A stretch of DNA of 64,000 bases. Source: Geranomyces variabilis. Its lineage: Eukaryota; Chytridiomycota; Chytridiomycetes; Spizellomycetales; Powellomycetaceae. Positions 11,005-21,991 of this stretch are shown piece by piece; positions within the stretch are counted from its first letter, which is position 1; every line of letters begins with the position of its first letter. The position numbers were made by a program, and so were the translations under genes. The stretch spans positions 124,001 through 188,000 of the forward strand of contig JADGJP010000009.1 in NCBI GenBank assembly GCA_027603065.1, read 5' to 3'. The notes under the pieces were generated by a model that saw nothing but the letters and a program-made list of their open reading frames with translations, made no database searches and was not told the DNA's origin.

Positions 11005-13236
11005 ATGTCTCGCTTCTTCCGCAACAAATCATCCACGACCGTGACGCCCGCAGTGCCGCCGTCGCCGCCCACGTCGCCGTCACCGACATCGAAGCTCGAG
11101 TCGACAGGAGTCATTACGGATATGAATGATGCGGCAAATGCCAAAGCGGCAGTATTTACATCAGCTCCCGCACCGCAGCAGCAGCAACAACAGCTTCTGA
11201 GTGCGCCAGTAACCACCGGCGGAGAGGGCATGCCGAGTCGGGACGTTGTGGACGGCTGGTTTGACGAGATTATGGTAAAAATCCGTTTCAATTTTTCACA
11301 CCCACCACGGCACCTACTAATCAGTGCCACATATATATCTTAGAGCTCACTCGGCCCTCGAGCGTCTCGCCACCACCCGCGCTTGAATTCCCCACCCCAC
11401 CTTACAACCGAAAGCAAATGGGAGCTCGTCCGCGCATACCGCCTTCTCAACACAACATCCACTCCGGCCTCTGTTCTCACCAAATCGCCGCACGCAGATC
11501 CGAAAAAGATTGCTCAGGCAGAGGCAAAAGATGTGACTATTAAGGAGCAAGGCGCAACTCCTCAGGCGACAATTGCGGCATTGGGAAGCGCTGTTGCGGC
11601 GGCGGATCGCGCCGCGGAAGACGAGAGTACCGGCAAGGTGGTGTGGGGAGACGGGCTGCTTTGGGCATTGAAGGATCTGAAAGTCGCGCTGGGCGCGGAC
11701 CTCGCGGAGTAGGTTTCGTTTTGGGTAGGAGGGGCCAAACCGTAGGAACGTACATTTTCTAACCAGGTTTTGTTTCGCACTTTTAGATGGCCGGAGACAT
11801 TCCTGCGCTTGGGCGGCCTCGAACATTTGGGGTCGCTTTTGATGTGCATTGCCGACAAGGCCGACCGGTAAATGATTTTGCTGCTTGACTTCGATCGGCC
11901 CGTTCCCCATTCTTAACTTCCATCGATTCCCACTTTGTGATGCATAGAACCACGGAGGACTGGGCTGTTTATACCGAGATACTCCGCTCGCTTCGCTGCT
12001 TAGCCCGCACTCGCGAATCAATCCGGCGGCTTGTCGCCACTCCATCCGTACTTACCGGACTTACCCGCACACTCTTTGGCGGCTGGCGTGGTGATCACCC
12101 CGAGCACCCAACGCATCTCGACGGGTGTGCAAAAGCTGGCCTTCGCCAACTCGAAGGTTGCTGTGGCGGCGGTCGCCACGCTCACGTCACCCGGCCCGAA
12201 AGCGCTCCGCCTCCAGTCGCTGCCGCCGCCGACCCGCACCTGCTATCCCGTCAGCGGTGGAAGAAAAAGGATTCGCACAATCCAATTTCGCGGTACGCAG
12301 AGCCATCCCCAACAGCGGCAACGACTCTTCGCCCGCCGCTCGCGGCGCGAACGCTCGGTCTCGAAATCCTCATCGCGATGCTCGAGCACTACGGCGTGCA
12401 CGCCTGGTCACTGATCATGGCCGCCCTTGACGCTCTGACTGCCACCGATTCGGCATCGGTGCGGACCACAACTACGCTCGCGCCGCGCACTCTTCTGCCG
12501 TGGGCTGCGACTTTCTCTCCCGTAGTCTTGGCCCGCGCGCGCGCGTGGGGTGGGTTTCCATTGCGACGGCGCGAGGCATGGGAGCGGCTGCAACGAGAGA
12601 CCAAGCGTCCTGCGATTGGATGCAAGATGAAGCCCGTCTCTGCTGAGAATGTGGACCCGGCGATGGCGGTTGGTGAGGACGCGGGCGCAGAAGAGGCAAG
12701 ATGCTTCTTGGACCGAAATCTGGATTTCATCGTTGCGCTGATGAGCTGCGAGGAAACCGTGGTCGCGACGGCATCTGCGCTGAATCATGCAGGACTGAAG
12801 CGGATTTTGATGGTGAGAGAATTAAAGATACCGCAAAGCGCTCGGCTGCGATGTGGCCGTCGTGACTTTTACGTTCCTGATAATCCTGACTCTTTCTCTT
12901 TCTCAGAAACTCCACCTTTCGCCTGACGCATCTACTGCAGCTCGTGTCACCGCTTTTCACCTTCGACACCGTCGCTTCTTCCGCGTCCACGCGCGACTTG
13001 AAATTGAGCAATTTTGCGGGTATATTGAAGAAGAACACCTCGCGTTGCCGCCCGCACCGCTCTCGCGGTCACCAGCGTATCCGCCATTGGAGCCCGATGC
13101 CCCTCCGGTGGACGTGCCGAGCATGTATGTGCGCAGCGAGAGCGCCTCGGGTAGCGATTGGAGCGTCAGTGATGACGAAGAGGATTTTGCGGGGGATGGC
13201 GGCCCGCAACGGCGGCCGGAGGCAGTTCCCGCCTGA
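11005..13236 (+). CDS. Formin-type GBD/FH3 protein without FH1-FH2
   Basis: Exons 11005-11274, 11344-11708, 11787-11867, 11948-12812, 12907-13236; about 636 residues. After a Ser/Pro/Gln-rich start, DVVDGWFDEIM, then SPPHLTTESKWELVRAYR, WPETFLRLGGLEHLGSLLMCIADK, EILRSLRCLARTRESIRRLV, LGLEILIAMLEHYG and LDFIVALMSCEETVVATASALN read like the GTPase-binding and armadillo FH3 regions of diaphanous formins. The reading ends in an acidic Ser-rich tail with a stop, and no Pro-rich FH1 or actin-nucleating FH2 follows. The part from 12,075 to 12,330 is doubtful: the long open frame there looks out of frame, while another frame reads KLAFANSKVAVAAVATLTS, so an unrecognised intron or sequence error is possible. 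Intron 1 has a CTACTAAT branch point. Domain call is a family match from memory; function (Rho-controlled scaffold) is inference. Confidence 0.7.
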
Positions 13237-13379
13237 GTATGATTCAAAACCGCCTCCCGTTCTTATGTTATTACGGGAGTGGGTAGCGGCAATGTGTTGC
13301 GTGTATTTTGTAGCAATGAATAAATTCTTGTAGAAAGGAACCATCAGCGCGGGACTTTCTCTCGGCTTTCCCACGACAA

Positions 13380-14889
13380 ATGGCCGCGGCGGTCCGCATT
13401 CTCCTTACAGCCGACGTCCACTCGAAGATCGAAAATGTTTACCGCTTGGGCATGTGGCTGCAGCAGCGTCGGATAACGTGCGTTCTCTAGGCCTTCCGCC
13501 CGTTTGCGCAAAAGCCCCTATTCAGTAAAACGAACTCGACTCCGCTTGCGCCATATCACAGACCAGACCTGACATTGCTTTGCGGAGACCTTGTCAACGT
13601 CAATCACATCCACGATGGCTTTGCCTCGTCAATACCGCTGTCGCAGCAGCTAGGCTCTTCTACCGCGACGGTCAGCAAATCGCTACTTGAGGCCGCCGAG
13701 TTGATGGCAAAGTCGCGGCGGAAGCAGGAGGACGAGGAGTTCAAGCTCGTTCTAGAGGGCTTGCGCCAGATAAGCCCAAACTTGCTATACATTCCGGGTA
13801 TGCTCGACCTGCAAAACCGCTGAGAAGACTATGCAAATACTATTGAAGCTCTGATATCTTGCGTTGTGGAATAGGAAACCACGACCCGGCGACTGCGTTC
13901 CCGGACTTTCATCCGTCGCCGTCCTTGTCACCAGAGGCGCCGCGGGATGCCAGCGAACTCGAAATCCTCCCGCTATGGGTGCGCATGCAAGCACAGACCG
14001 GCGCAGTAAACATTCACAAGCGTCTCGTCCGTTTGGCGCCAAATCTGATGGTTGCCGGTTTTGGGGGCTCGGTTGCTGAGACACGGTATCACGATCGCTC
14101 TTCGACAACTTATCCGGGTATGAGCTATCAAACGCTGCAGGCGGCGCTGAGATGCTCGTCTCACGCGACTGATCCACGGCTTTTTGCCGATATTACCGCC
14201 GATTGCCGCAGGATACCCGTACTCGGAAGCCGATCTTGCGAATGGAGTCAATCGAGTTTTAAGATCACATAGACACACGCTGCCAGACTCGGCTCTAGCG
14301 TCTCCGATTGTGGGAAAGTTTTCAAAAGCTCCAAGGCCACACGCACATATACTTGTGACACATTGCGGGCCAGCCGGTGTCGGTATGATACTATGACGAT
14401 ATTTTGAGGCCACGCATCGCCAGTCTGTATACAGGGAAGCTGACTGCGAATCATTGCCTTTTCTATGACCCAGGGACGACGGATATCAATAAAACGCCTC
14501 ACGCTGGCCCAATGACACGACTGGAGGCAGGAAGTTACAACATGCGCGACTTGTTGAGCTCGCCATTTTACCAGGGCATAACCGAACCCGTGTTCACACG
14601 AGACGGCCAATTGCGACAGCGGCCAAATGGGAATGTGGTCACGCCAGCAGCGTCACCGACCGCGTCATCGCCACGGTCGAAAACTGCTAACCCGTTTGGC
14701 GGGATCTTATTTCACACACACGGGCATTCGCATTCCGCATGGGGCATCTCGCATCTTGGTACCATTCCTATAATCAATCCAGGCCCTCTGCGGGACGGGA
14801 GATTTGCCGTAGTGACAGTTGAGCAGGGATCGGGCGCGCTTGCGCCGCCGTGGACCCTCAGCGGGATCGAGTTTGGTGTCTTGCCATAG
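13380..14889 (+). CDS. Calcineurin-like metallophosphoesterase
   Basis: Exons 13380-13477, 13562-13797, 13875-14117, 14212-14382, 14474-14889; 387 residues. All metal-binding blocks are in order: D-x-H in LLTADVHSK, GD in LLCGDLVN, GNHD in YIPGNHD (rebuilt exactly across intron 2), a His-Cys-Gly-Pro block in ILVTHCGPAG, and the closing GHxH in HTHGHSHSAWG. This is the two-metal phosphoesterase fold; the substrate (phosphoprotein, nucleotide or other) cannot be told. No signal peptide or membrane helix, so probably cytosolic. Introns 2-4 are phase 1; intron 3 uses a good GTATGA donor and removes 94 nt; the choice of intron 4's acceptor (14,473) is the least certain junction. Confidence 0.85.
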
Positions 14890-15032
14890 TGTAGCTTTAT
14901 CTCTAATTTATCTAAATAGCTTCTATTCGATAGTAGTCGAGTAAACACAAGTGGTGACCGGAGGGCTGGTGGAACAGAAGCAAAAGTCGTGTCTAGTGCA
15001 TATCTAGACCTAGCGCTCAGCGAGTGTCTCGT

Positions 15033-15926
15033 TTACGAGGCCCGCCATTTGTGAGCCAAAGCAAGCATCGTGTCCTTTGGACTCACAAACAAGCTGCTGG
15101 CCTCCACAAACAGCTGGTTCCCATCTAGACTTTCGATCCTTGCCTTTGCCCACGCCTTCCGCCCATCCAGCTTGGTCAATTTGCTCCGCAACACAACAAA
15201 CTGATCAACCGAAACAGGTTTGCGATAATCAATGTTGAGGTTGGCAGTAAAACCCATTTGCAGTGGCAAGGATGGGATGCTTGCCCGCGCACACATTTCG
15301 TCGAGAAGTGTAGCGAGCACGCCGCCGTGAACGACGCGGTCGTGGCCAGACAGCCGCTCGCCAAGGTGAAGGACAGCAATGCACTCAGTCATGTCTTTGT
15401 TATGGAAGAGACTTGGCCGAATGGCAAACTATTCAATAAACAATGGTAGTATGGGAACCATTAGCAAAATGCTGGATTCAAACGCATACCTCAGTATGCC
15501 GCTTACCTTGCCCTTTCCTTTCAACGTGCCCGCGGTAAAGCTGCGGTGTAGTCGGCCCCCACTCAGGTAGCTATACGGGTCCACTTCCTTCCACGAAGGG
15601 TCTTTTCTCAACTCGGAAACTAATGCGAGCCCATCCCTCTCCGCCTGCAGAAATGCCGCGTGCGCAGCCTCGCTTTCATCGGTTATTTCAACAAAAGTTG
15701 CGTCGCGCGAGTCGGCCGAAAGTTTATAGGTGACAACGCACCCCGTGGAGAATGAGGCAATGAGGGCCGTGACATAGTGCAGGCGGGAGTTTCGGATTGG
15801 TGCGGCGACGGAGGTGGTCGCCAACGTCCGCGGCGCATTGCAGCGGAGTGGGTGTAGGCATGGAGTCAGTGTGTGGCGCAGAGGACGGGCGCCGGTCAGC
15901 GGGCGTGCAAAGCAGCGGGAGGCCAT
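15033..15926 (-). CDS. PaaI/THEM4-like acyl-CoA thioesterase, probably mitochondrial
   Basis: Exons 15926-15507 and 15428-15033 (78-nt intron), 271 residues. The C-terminal half is a hotdog-fold thioesterase: SGHDRVVHGGVLATLLDEMCA carries the HGG active-site motif and catalytic acid, followed by ANLNIDYRKPVSVDQFVVLR. The first 50 residues are Arg/Ala-rich without acids, like a mitochondrial targeting peptide, and a hydrophobic segment follows (about 50-66). The likely job is hydrolysis of fatty acyl-CoA or a related thioester in or at mitochondria. Lies head-to-tail behind MOB2 with 244 bp between. Confidence 0.88.
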
Positions 15927-16170
15927 GTTCCAATAGCTATTATATCGTATATCGGTGGCAGATGTGGGATGAAGAGAGGACCTGGCACAGGAGTTTACTT
16001 CTGGAAGCGAATTAACAGGGGACACCGGCGTCGGTTCTTTCTGGTCCCGACGGCCGACCAAACGGTACCGACAGGACCGATACACGGTGCAAATGCAGTA
16101 AATGCAAATGTAAACATGGCACGGAAATCCGCCCTACTAATTGTGCACAGACACGAAAACGCAAAAGCCC

Positions 16171-17222
16171 TCATATCCGTTGACTCTGTTCTAATTCTGC
16201 AATAAACTCGGCCATGGGCGCAATCTCCTTCCTGTCAACCAAATCAAACTCGCGCGCAAAACAGATAAAGTGCGCAAACAGGGTGTTGAGGTGCCCTTCT
16301 GCCGACACGTGCAGCAATTTGTCATAGTGATGGTGATAGATGTGGGCGAATATCCGAAACAGCTGCTTGAAGATTGATCGGATCGCCGCCTGGAACTCTC
16401 GCGGAAATTCCTGCCCTGTAAGACAACATCTTGATGAGAAACAACTGATAGTGGGCCGAGTTAGGCCAGTCAAGCCATGCGCACCTGATTTTGTAGGAAA
16501 GACCGTTTCGTCATTTAGTACATTCTGAATCCACGTCATGACATAGTCAACATATTGCGGCGCCGGAATTTTAACCGTTCGTCGCTGTCCGTCCGTCCAT
16601 GTATATTCAGTGCTACAAGAATGGAATCAAACGTAAGCGCTCCAAGTAATCTATCATAGATCGCTGCAAAATCTCTTTCTGAGCGTGGTACCTGGGCCCA
16701 GCGCACATGACAGGACATTGTTGCGGAGTACAGAACTCTGCGATGGCGCCGTAGAAGAGGTTGGTGTAGTTGAAAAAGTCGAAAGCTATATGGCAGCCAT
16801 CCAGTAGTCAGCTCGCGCTCGCAAAATCCTGCCTCGCCTGTCCATCACTACGTACTATTTACGGCCAGCCTGCCAACCATTTAAAAAGAAAATAATAAGT
16901 GACCCTGTGCCTACTTTGTACGCAGCGGCCTTTCATCTCTCTCTGGCGGAAAATGTAGCAACCGTGCTACAGCAACCAACAAATCATACCATTCATTTAT
17001 GTCGACGTATCGCGGCGCGGCAACAACCTTCCTCAAGCTCCCGTTAACGAGGGTCGCCTCCACAAACGGATGGGAAAGCCATAGTGGTTTCAAGGAGCCA
17101 TCCTTCTTGCTTTTGCCCTTTCCAAATTTACTGCATAACAGTAGAGTGAGCGAATATTCATCACACCAAGAGTCGAAGAATGGATTAACAAGAGGACCAA
17201 CGCACCTGCCAAAGAAGTTCAT
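16171..17222 (-). CDS. MOB2: MOB2-type NDR kinase activator
   Basis: Six exons: 17222-17206, 17130-16990, 16869-16856, 16785-16692, 16612-16485, 16415-16171; 212 residues. The chain [119 protein letters not shown] and [16 protein letters not shown] is the Mob fold, nearest fungal Mob2, the partner of the Cbk1/NDR kinase in polarised growth. Zinc ligands (the two Cys of CTPQQCPVM and the two His of AHIYHHH) are there. The third exon is only 14 nt and is needed to rebuild the invariant EWLAVNT. The start could be the in-frame ATG at 17,282, but 17,222 gives the simpler [15 protein letters not shown]. Confidence 0.93.
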
Positions 17223-17396
17223 GAACGGGAGAGCGTGGAGGATGGGGGCATGGGAGGGTTGGAGAAGGTCAACGCCCTTCAAACGCTCAAGTCAAACGCG
17301 CCGCGAACCCGTGAACACTGTTGTACAGCTTTGTAAATGCGCCCTCCACAATTCAAAATTTACAAATACAGATATGTAGCAGAAAGATTCATGGGC

Positions 17397-19382
17397 TCAA
17401 GCGGCGGCTTTCCAAGCGGCGAGTGCCGGCGTCAGGGCCTTTGGCACATCTTTGCCACCAAGACGCTCGTCAATCAAGTACATGCCTAAAGTGCAGAAAA
17501 GCTCTGTGTTAATAGACCCCACGCGCGATGCCTGGATTCGCCACAGAGTGAGAACGCACCAATGCAAAACTCGCTGCTGTCAAGACAGCCATCCTCATCT
17601 CGATCCGCAAGTATCCTGCAATAACAAGTGATGGCGTGCGTGAGCGTTAAAGCCCAGTTCTGCCTCTCACAACCCCAGATCTGTTGCTTTCATACCATAT
17701 TAGCCCAAGCGTCATATTATCCAACCCGCTTCGCAGCCACAAATTACGCGCCTCCTCGCCCGTACAGAATCCGTCCCTGTCTAAATCTGTCTGCTGAAAC
17801 AGGTCAAGGTATCGAGCAGCAGCGTCAGCAGATATAGGCGACGCCATCGCTGGAGCAGGCGCTCGCTGCGGTGGAGGCGGTGCGGGTCGTCGAGCGGGAG
17901 GCGGCGGCGCAGCTTGTCGCGCGGGAACAGGCGCGCCGCCCAAAGCTGCAGTTGACGCTGATGGACGAGAAGGAATTGGTGGAGCAACAACGTTAGCGGC
18001 AACCTGGACGGCAGTCGGGATGCCAAGGGCAACTCCCGCTCCAGGGCGGGATGGCGTTGGGACGGGAGTAGGAACCGGACGTCGACTGGGGAGCGGAGGA
18101 CCGCCAGCCGGCACAACGTGAGTCATACTAGGCTGCTGCGATGAGGATCCGAAGGGAGACTGGTTTGCTCTTAATTCAGACGGTTTGAGAGTGCGCGGCT
18201 CGGGATTGTCCGTGTCGGCTAAGCGCGACTGTGATTGGGAGCGAACGACAGGCTCAGAGGGCCTGGTGGGAGGAGGAGGAGGGACAGCCGCCGCGACTTT
18301 TCTGGGTTGTAGTGGCGAGGCATTGCCGCGAGAGGGCAGCTGTGGCGGTGTTATAGACTGATTGGACTGCAATAATGCGGGCCGATTTGCGACGACGGGG
18401 TTGACCGACGATGCAGGTGGCTCCTCCGAAACGGAAGCATTGGCAAAGCGACCGCGTAACTCCGCAACAGTGCCCGAGTGATCTGATGCGATGGAGGCAC
18501 CACTGGCGGAGCGCGGCATTCCAGTTCGAGGCAATCCAGGACTGCCGTGTTCTGCGGGCTTTTTGACCCATGGTGGGGTGCTAGTCCCGCTGTCCTCAGC
18601 AGCAGCGAATGAGGACTTGCGGCTGGCATTGATGCTTTCCCGCCCGGCCTTGACCATTGCATTCGATTTCTCCTGAATCGCTATGCGCGTTGCGTGCGCA
18701 TTCAATTTCCTCTTGGCTGCTGCAACGGGGTCGGACGAGGTAGAGGTTCTATCCCCGCCACCTTCATCGCCGTCGTCGCCGCCTGGAGTGTTGCTGAAGT
18801 CTTGCGGCTTTGCAGTTGGACGCAAGTTGGCGCGAAAACCTGTGCTGCCAGCATCGGAAGCAAGGGAGCCCGCTGACAAGTCGCGCCGCATCCCACCTCC
18901 AGTTGACGGTGCGGTGGGATACCGTGCCAGCCCTCCGCCGCCGCCTGGAAGGGAGGAGAGCGAGCCGGTGGAACTGGAAGAAGACATGGTCCGGGTCTGC
19001 ATGGACATGCAGTTTACTGATTAGCGGCACGATACGTTAGAATTGGCAGCCTTCTTTGCGTCCAAGAAGCCTACCGCTGCCTGACCGTGCCCGGGTGGGG
19101 GCGGGACTGCACGCCTCTATACAAGTGCAATACCAATCAGCGTCAAAGCACCTTCTCGCAGCGGCGCACGCAAAGATATAGCCGAAAACAGACCTCTTCC
19201 TCGCCAGGCTTCAGTAGCTGCACGTAGTTGCCCGGGAAGAGACCTTCCTTCCCGTTGTGCTTTCCTGTGAACCAGCCTTCGTCCTCCGCGGGCGTGACAT
19301 CAGTAATGCAATCGCCGGTCCTGAACGACAGCTCCTCCGCCGAGTCGCCTTGGCAGTCGTAAAGGGCTCTTGCTCGCGACAT
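17397..19382 (-). CDS. SH3-EH domain adaptor protein (endocytic/actin type)
   Basis: Exons 19382-19194, 18996-17696, 17615-17560, 17485-17397; 544 residues. Residues 1-58 are a complete SH3 domain (ARALYDCQG, ELSFRTGD, EGWFTGKHNGKEGLFPGNYV). Residues 64-450 are disordered, Ser/Pro-rich, with many PxxP stretches and poly-Pro near the end. The C-terminus is an EH domain with two EF-like loops (DLDRDGFCTGEE and DRDEDGCLDSSE) and the EH hallmark LGLIWILADRDEDG. EH domains bind NPF peptides in endocytic proteins. The combination SH3 first, EH last is unusual; yeast proteins of this class (Pan1, Ede1, Sla1) are arranged otherwise. Intron 1 is 197 nt with donor GTCTGT; its acceptor at 18,997 is the least certain. 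The start codons of this gene and GPI8 are 143 bp apart. Confidence 0.87.
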
Positions 19383-19525
19383 GACCGCAGGTGTTGCGAA
19401 AAATGACGATTGGCGACGAGCAAAACGCGCGACGGCACAAGTCGTTTGTCACACACCGCTGAACATACATTTGCCACCGGCGTTCTTGGCAAGCTAGTTC
19501 CAAACAGAACGTCCACCCGCATGCG

Positions 19526-21248
19526 ATGACTCTTGCTGTTCGACGCCGCTGGGCGCCTTCGCCATGCGTCCTTTCGCTATTTCTGCTCGTACTCTTGGCG
19601 CTTTCAGTCTCTGTGTTTCCCGCCGCCGCCGCAGACCCCGCAGTCCCGCCTGCCGCCGCTGGGTTGGCTGCACTCTCAAATAAAGACAATGTCACGCTTG
19701 CTCTCTGGTCTGAAGATGCTAGAGCGAACGACGGGGCCATTGAGGGCTTCTTCTCAACCAGCGGTCATACAAACAATTGGGCGGTGCTTGTGTGCACCTC
19801 GCGGTTTTGGTTCAACTACAGGTTGGTGGCCGAAGAGCGCAGATATGAGCAAGCCGTCTGATCAAAAGGGGTTCTGAAGCTTGGAGTTACTTTGTCAGGC
19901 ACATAGCCAATACTCTTTCGATCTACCATACGGTCAAGCGCCTCGGAATACCAGACTCAAATATTATTCTAATGCTCTCTGATGATGTTGCCTGCAACGC
20001 ACGCAATCACTTTCCCGCAACCGTCTATAACAATGCTGGTCGTTTCTTGGATCTCTATGGCCGAAATATTGAAGTTGACTATCGCGGGTACGAGGTCACC
20101 GTCGAGAATTTCATTCGATTATTGACCGGTATGTAGTCTGCCTGCCGGCGCGCGCTCAGTGCACTTGGGGTTGACTGCCAGTTTGGAGGGTGACAACTGA
20201 TTTTGCCGTTAATCTCCGTACAGGGCGACACGAGTCCGCGGTGCCTCGATCCAAACGCTTGCTTACAGACGATCGCAGCAACATTCTGGTTTACATGACT
20301 GGCCACGGTGGCGACGAGTTCTTGAAATTTCAGGACGCTGAGGAGATCAGCAGCTACGACATTGCGGATGCTTTTGGACAGATGCACGAGAAGAAAAGGT
20401 AGGCGGAGTGTCATGGCACTGCTAGCCGTAAACATGAATTACCGTATGCTAACGTCCATTCAGATACCATGAAATCTTTTTCATGATTGACACCTGTCAG
20501 GCTGCCTCGATGTACAAGCAGATATACTCGCCGAACATTTTGGCTGCCGCTTCAGCGCTGACGGGGCAAAATTCGTACTCGCATCACTTGGACCCCGAAA
20601 TTGGTGTCGCTGTCATTGATCGATTTACATATTACAATTTGGAGACTTTGGAAAAGCTCAAGAGCGGCGATCCGGCTTCGCTCGCCGACTTGGTATTGCA
20701 TTCAAGAAGACACGCACACTCTTATCTCTCCGGTAACAAAGTGGCTGACCTGCTACTTTGCGTTTCAATTAGTTTGCGTCATACGGTCGCTATGCAATTG
20801 CATCGACACCAGGCGTTCGTAGAGATTTATATCCGCGTGGCACTGAAACGGTACGGGGTCAGTGTGTTTTGGTATGGGCAGCTACAGTTGCTGATAGCCT
20901 TGTTTGTACCTTTCGGGCCACCATTTCCACTTTCAGGCGTTGGTCACTGATTTCTTCGGCGGTGTACAAAATGTTCGACTAACAGAGGTGGGCTACTCAC
21001 TCGCGCGTACGCGGTCACCGCCATCACTCCCACCACCTCCGTTAGCGTCAGTAACAGACGACAACGGGAAGGGCAAGCATCGGCATAGTGGATCAGCATC
21101 ATTTGTGCCCAACAAGCCCAGCAGCATCGTCCGGGTTCACCCGGACAGCCGCCCGTCGCTGCTGCCGTTCCTTGGCGGGCTTGGAGCGCTAGCAGTAGTG
21201 ACAGGCGTGGTGGTGGGGGTCGGGAAGAGGAAAAAACCATGTACATAA
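19526..21248 (+). CDS. GPI8: GPI transamidase catalytic subunit GPI8/PIG-K
   Basis: Caspase-clan cysteine protease that cleaves the C-terminal signal and attaches GPI anchors in the ER. Exons 19526-19821, 19899-20128, 20224-20398, 20464-20692, 20773-20850, 20937-21248; 439 residues. A signal peptide with a long Leu/Val core (residues 14-35) is followed by [55 protein letters not shown] (catalytic His203), [13 protein letters not shown] (catalytic Cys245) and [19 protein letters not shown]-terminal membrane helix (about residues 412-431) ends in a short basic tail, as in a type I ER protein. Both catalytic residues are present. The linker before the helix is low-complexity and longer than I expect. 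Confidence 0.95.
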
Positions 21249-21592
21249 CATATTGGGGGTAGGATTTGCATCATAGAACACCCGCGACCAACGCGTTGCG
21301 TAAGCGTTTTTCGACAGCTGCCCTTTCTGGCCCTCTTGGCGGGAAACCCGACGTCAACAGAGCGCGGGCGCGGGGACGTCAGTGCCATCGATGATATTTT
21401 GGCTATTGTGTCCCGGTTTTAATAATCGGATGCTGGCCCCGATGGGCCATGGCACGTTTGAGCACGGCGCCGCTCTCGCATAAAAAGGGCGGTTAGACCC
21501 CTGATTTCCCCCTCACGACCGCCCCAGGCTCGTTCAGCAATTCTTCACCCCGTTTATTCACTTGTCTGACACACTATATATATATATTCAAC
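21249..21592 (+). promoter_or_regulatory. Promoter region of the small secreted protein, TATA box at 21,480
   Basis: A TATA-like ATAAAAAG lies at 21,480-21,487, about 113 bp before the ATG, followed by a CT-rich leader and a short TA repeat directly before the start. A strong TATA box suits a highly expressed or induced gene. No reading frame of note in this stretch. Confidence 0.55.
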
Positions 21593-21991
21593 ATGCACTT
21601 CGCCTCTACCGCTAGCGCACTCGTCGCTTGCCTCTTGCCTGCCGTGGTCTTCGCCGCCCCGCACCAGGCTCGCGCCGACATCGTCGCATCATCCACATGG
21701 TCATCCACTGCCACCGCCACCACCGCGACTGACTTTGCATCAGCAACGGCGACCGCCACTCAGGGAACAAACCCACGTCCCGCGGCTCACATCTGCCGCG
21801 CTGCTGGCTGTAACTCGGAGCTTTGCGTGCCTGCCGGCGCCGACTCGGTTCTTAGCCCGTGCATCTGGAGACCCGTGTTTGCCTGCTATCGATCCGCCAC
21901 CTGTGGATATTCTACAACTGGGCCGGGCGGCTGCGGCTGGATTGAGACGGATGCGCTCACGGAGTGTGTGAAGGCTGCGGGCGGCGTTTGA
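21593..21991 (+). CDS. Small secreted eight-cysteine protein
   Basis: Intronless, 132 residues. A classic signal peptide (hydrophobic 8-22, cut near VFAAPH) is followed by a Ser/Thr/Ala-rich spacer (residues 25-62, likely O-glycosylated) and a compact domain with exactly eight Cys. Spacing: C-x4-GC-x4-C, then a Cys before IW, then FACYRSATC, GGCGW and a last Cys near the end. The pattern GC..xLC, W/R..ACY..ATC, G.CGW.xT.aL..C is the one I know from bacterial proteins named eight-cysteine-cluster proteins, chiefly from myxobacteria. Four disulphides are likely. Function unknown. The strong TATA box and lack of introns set it apart from its neighbours; a transferred origin is a possibility, not shown. 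Confidence 0.85.
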   Translation: MHFASTASALVACLLPAVVFAAPHQARADIVASSTWSSTATATTATDFASATATATQGTNPRPAAHICRAAGCNSELCVPAGADSVLSPCIWRPVFACYRSATCGYSTTGPGGCGWIETDALTECVKAAGGV

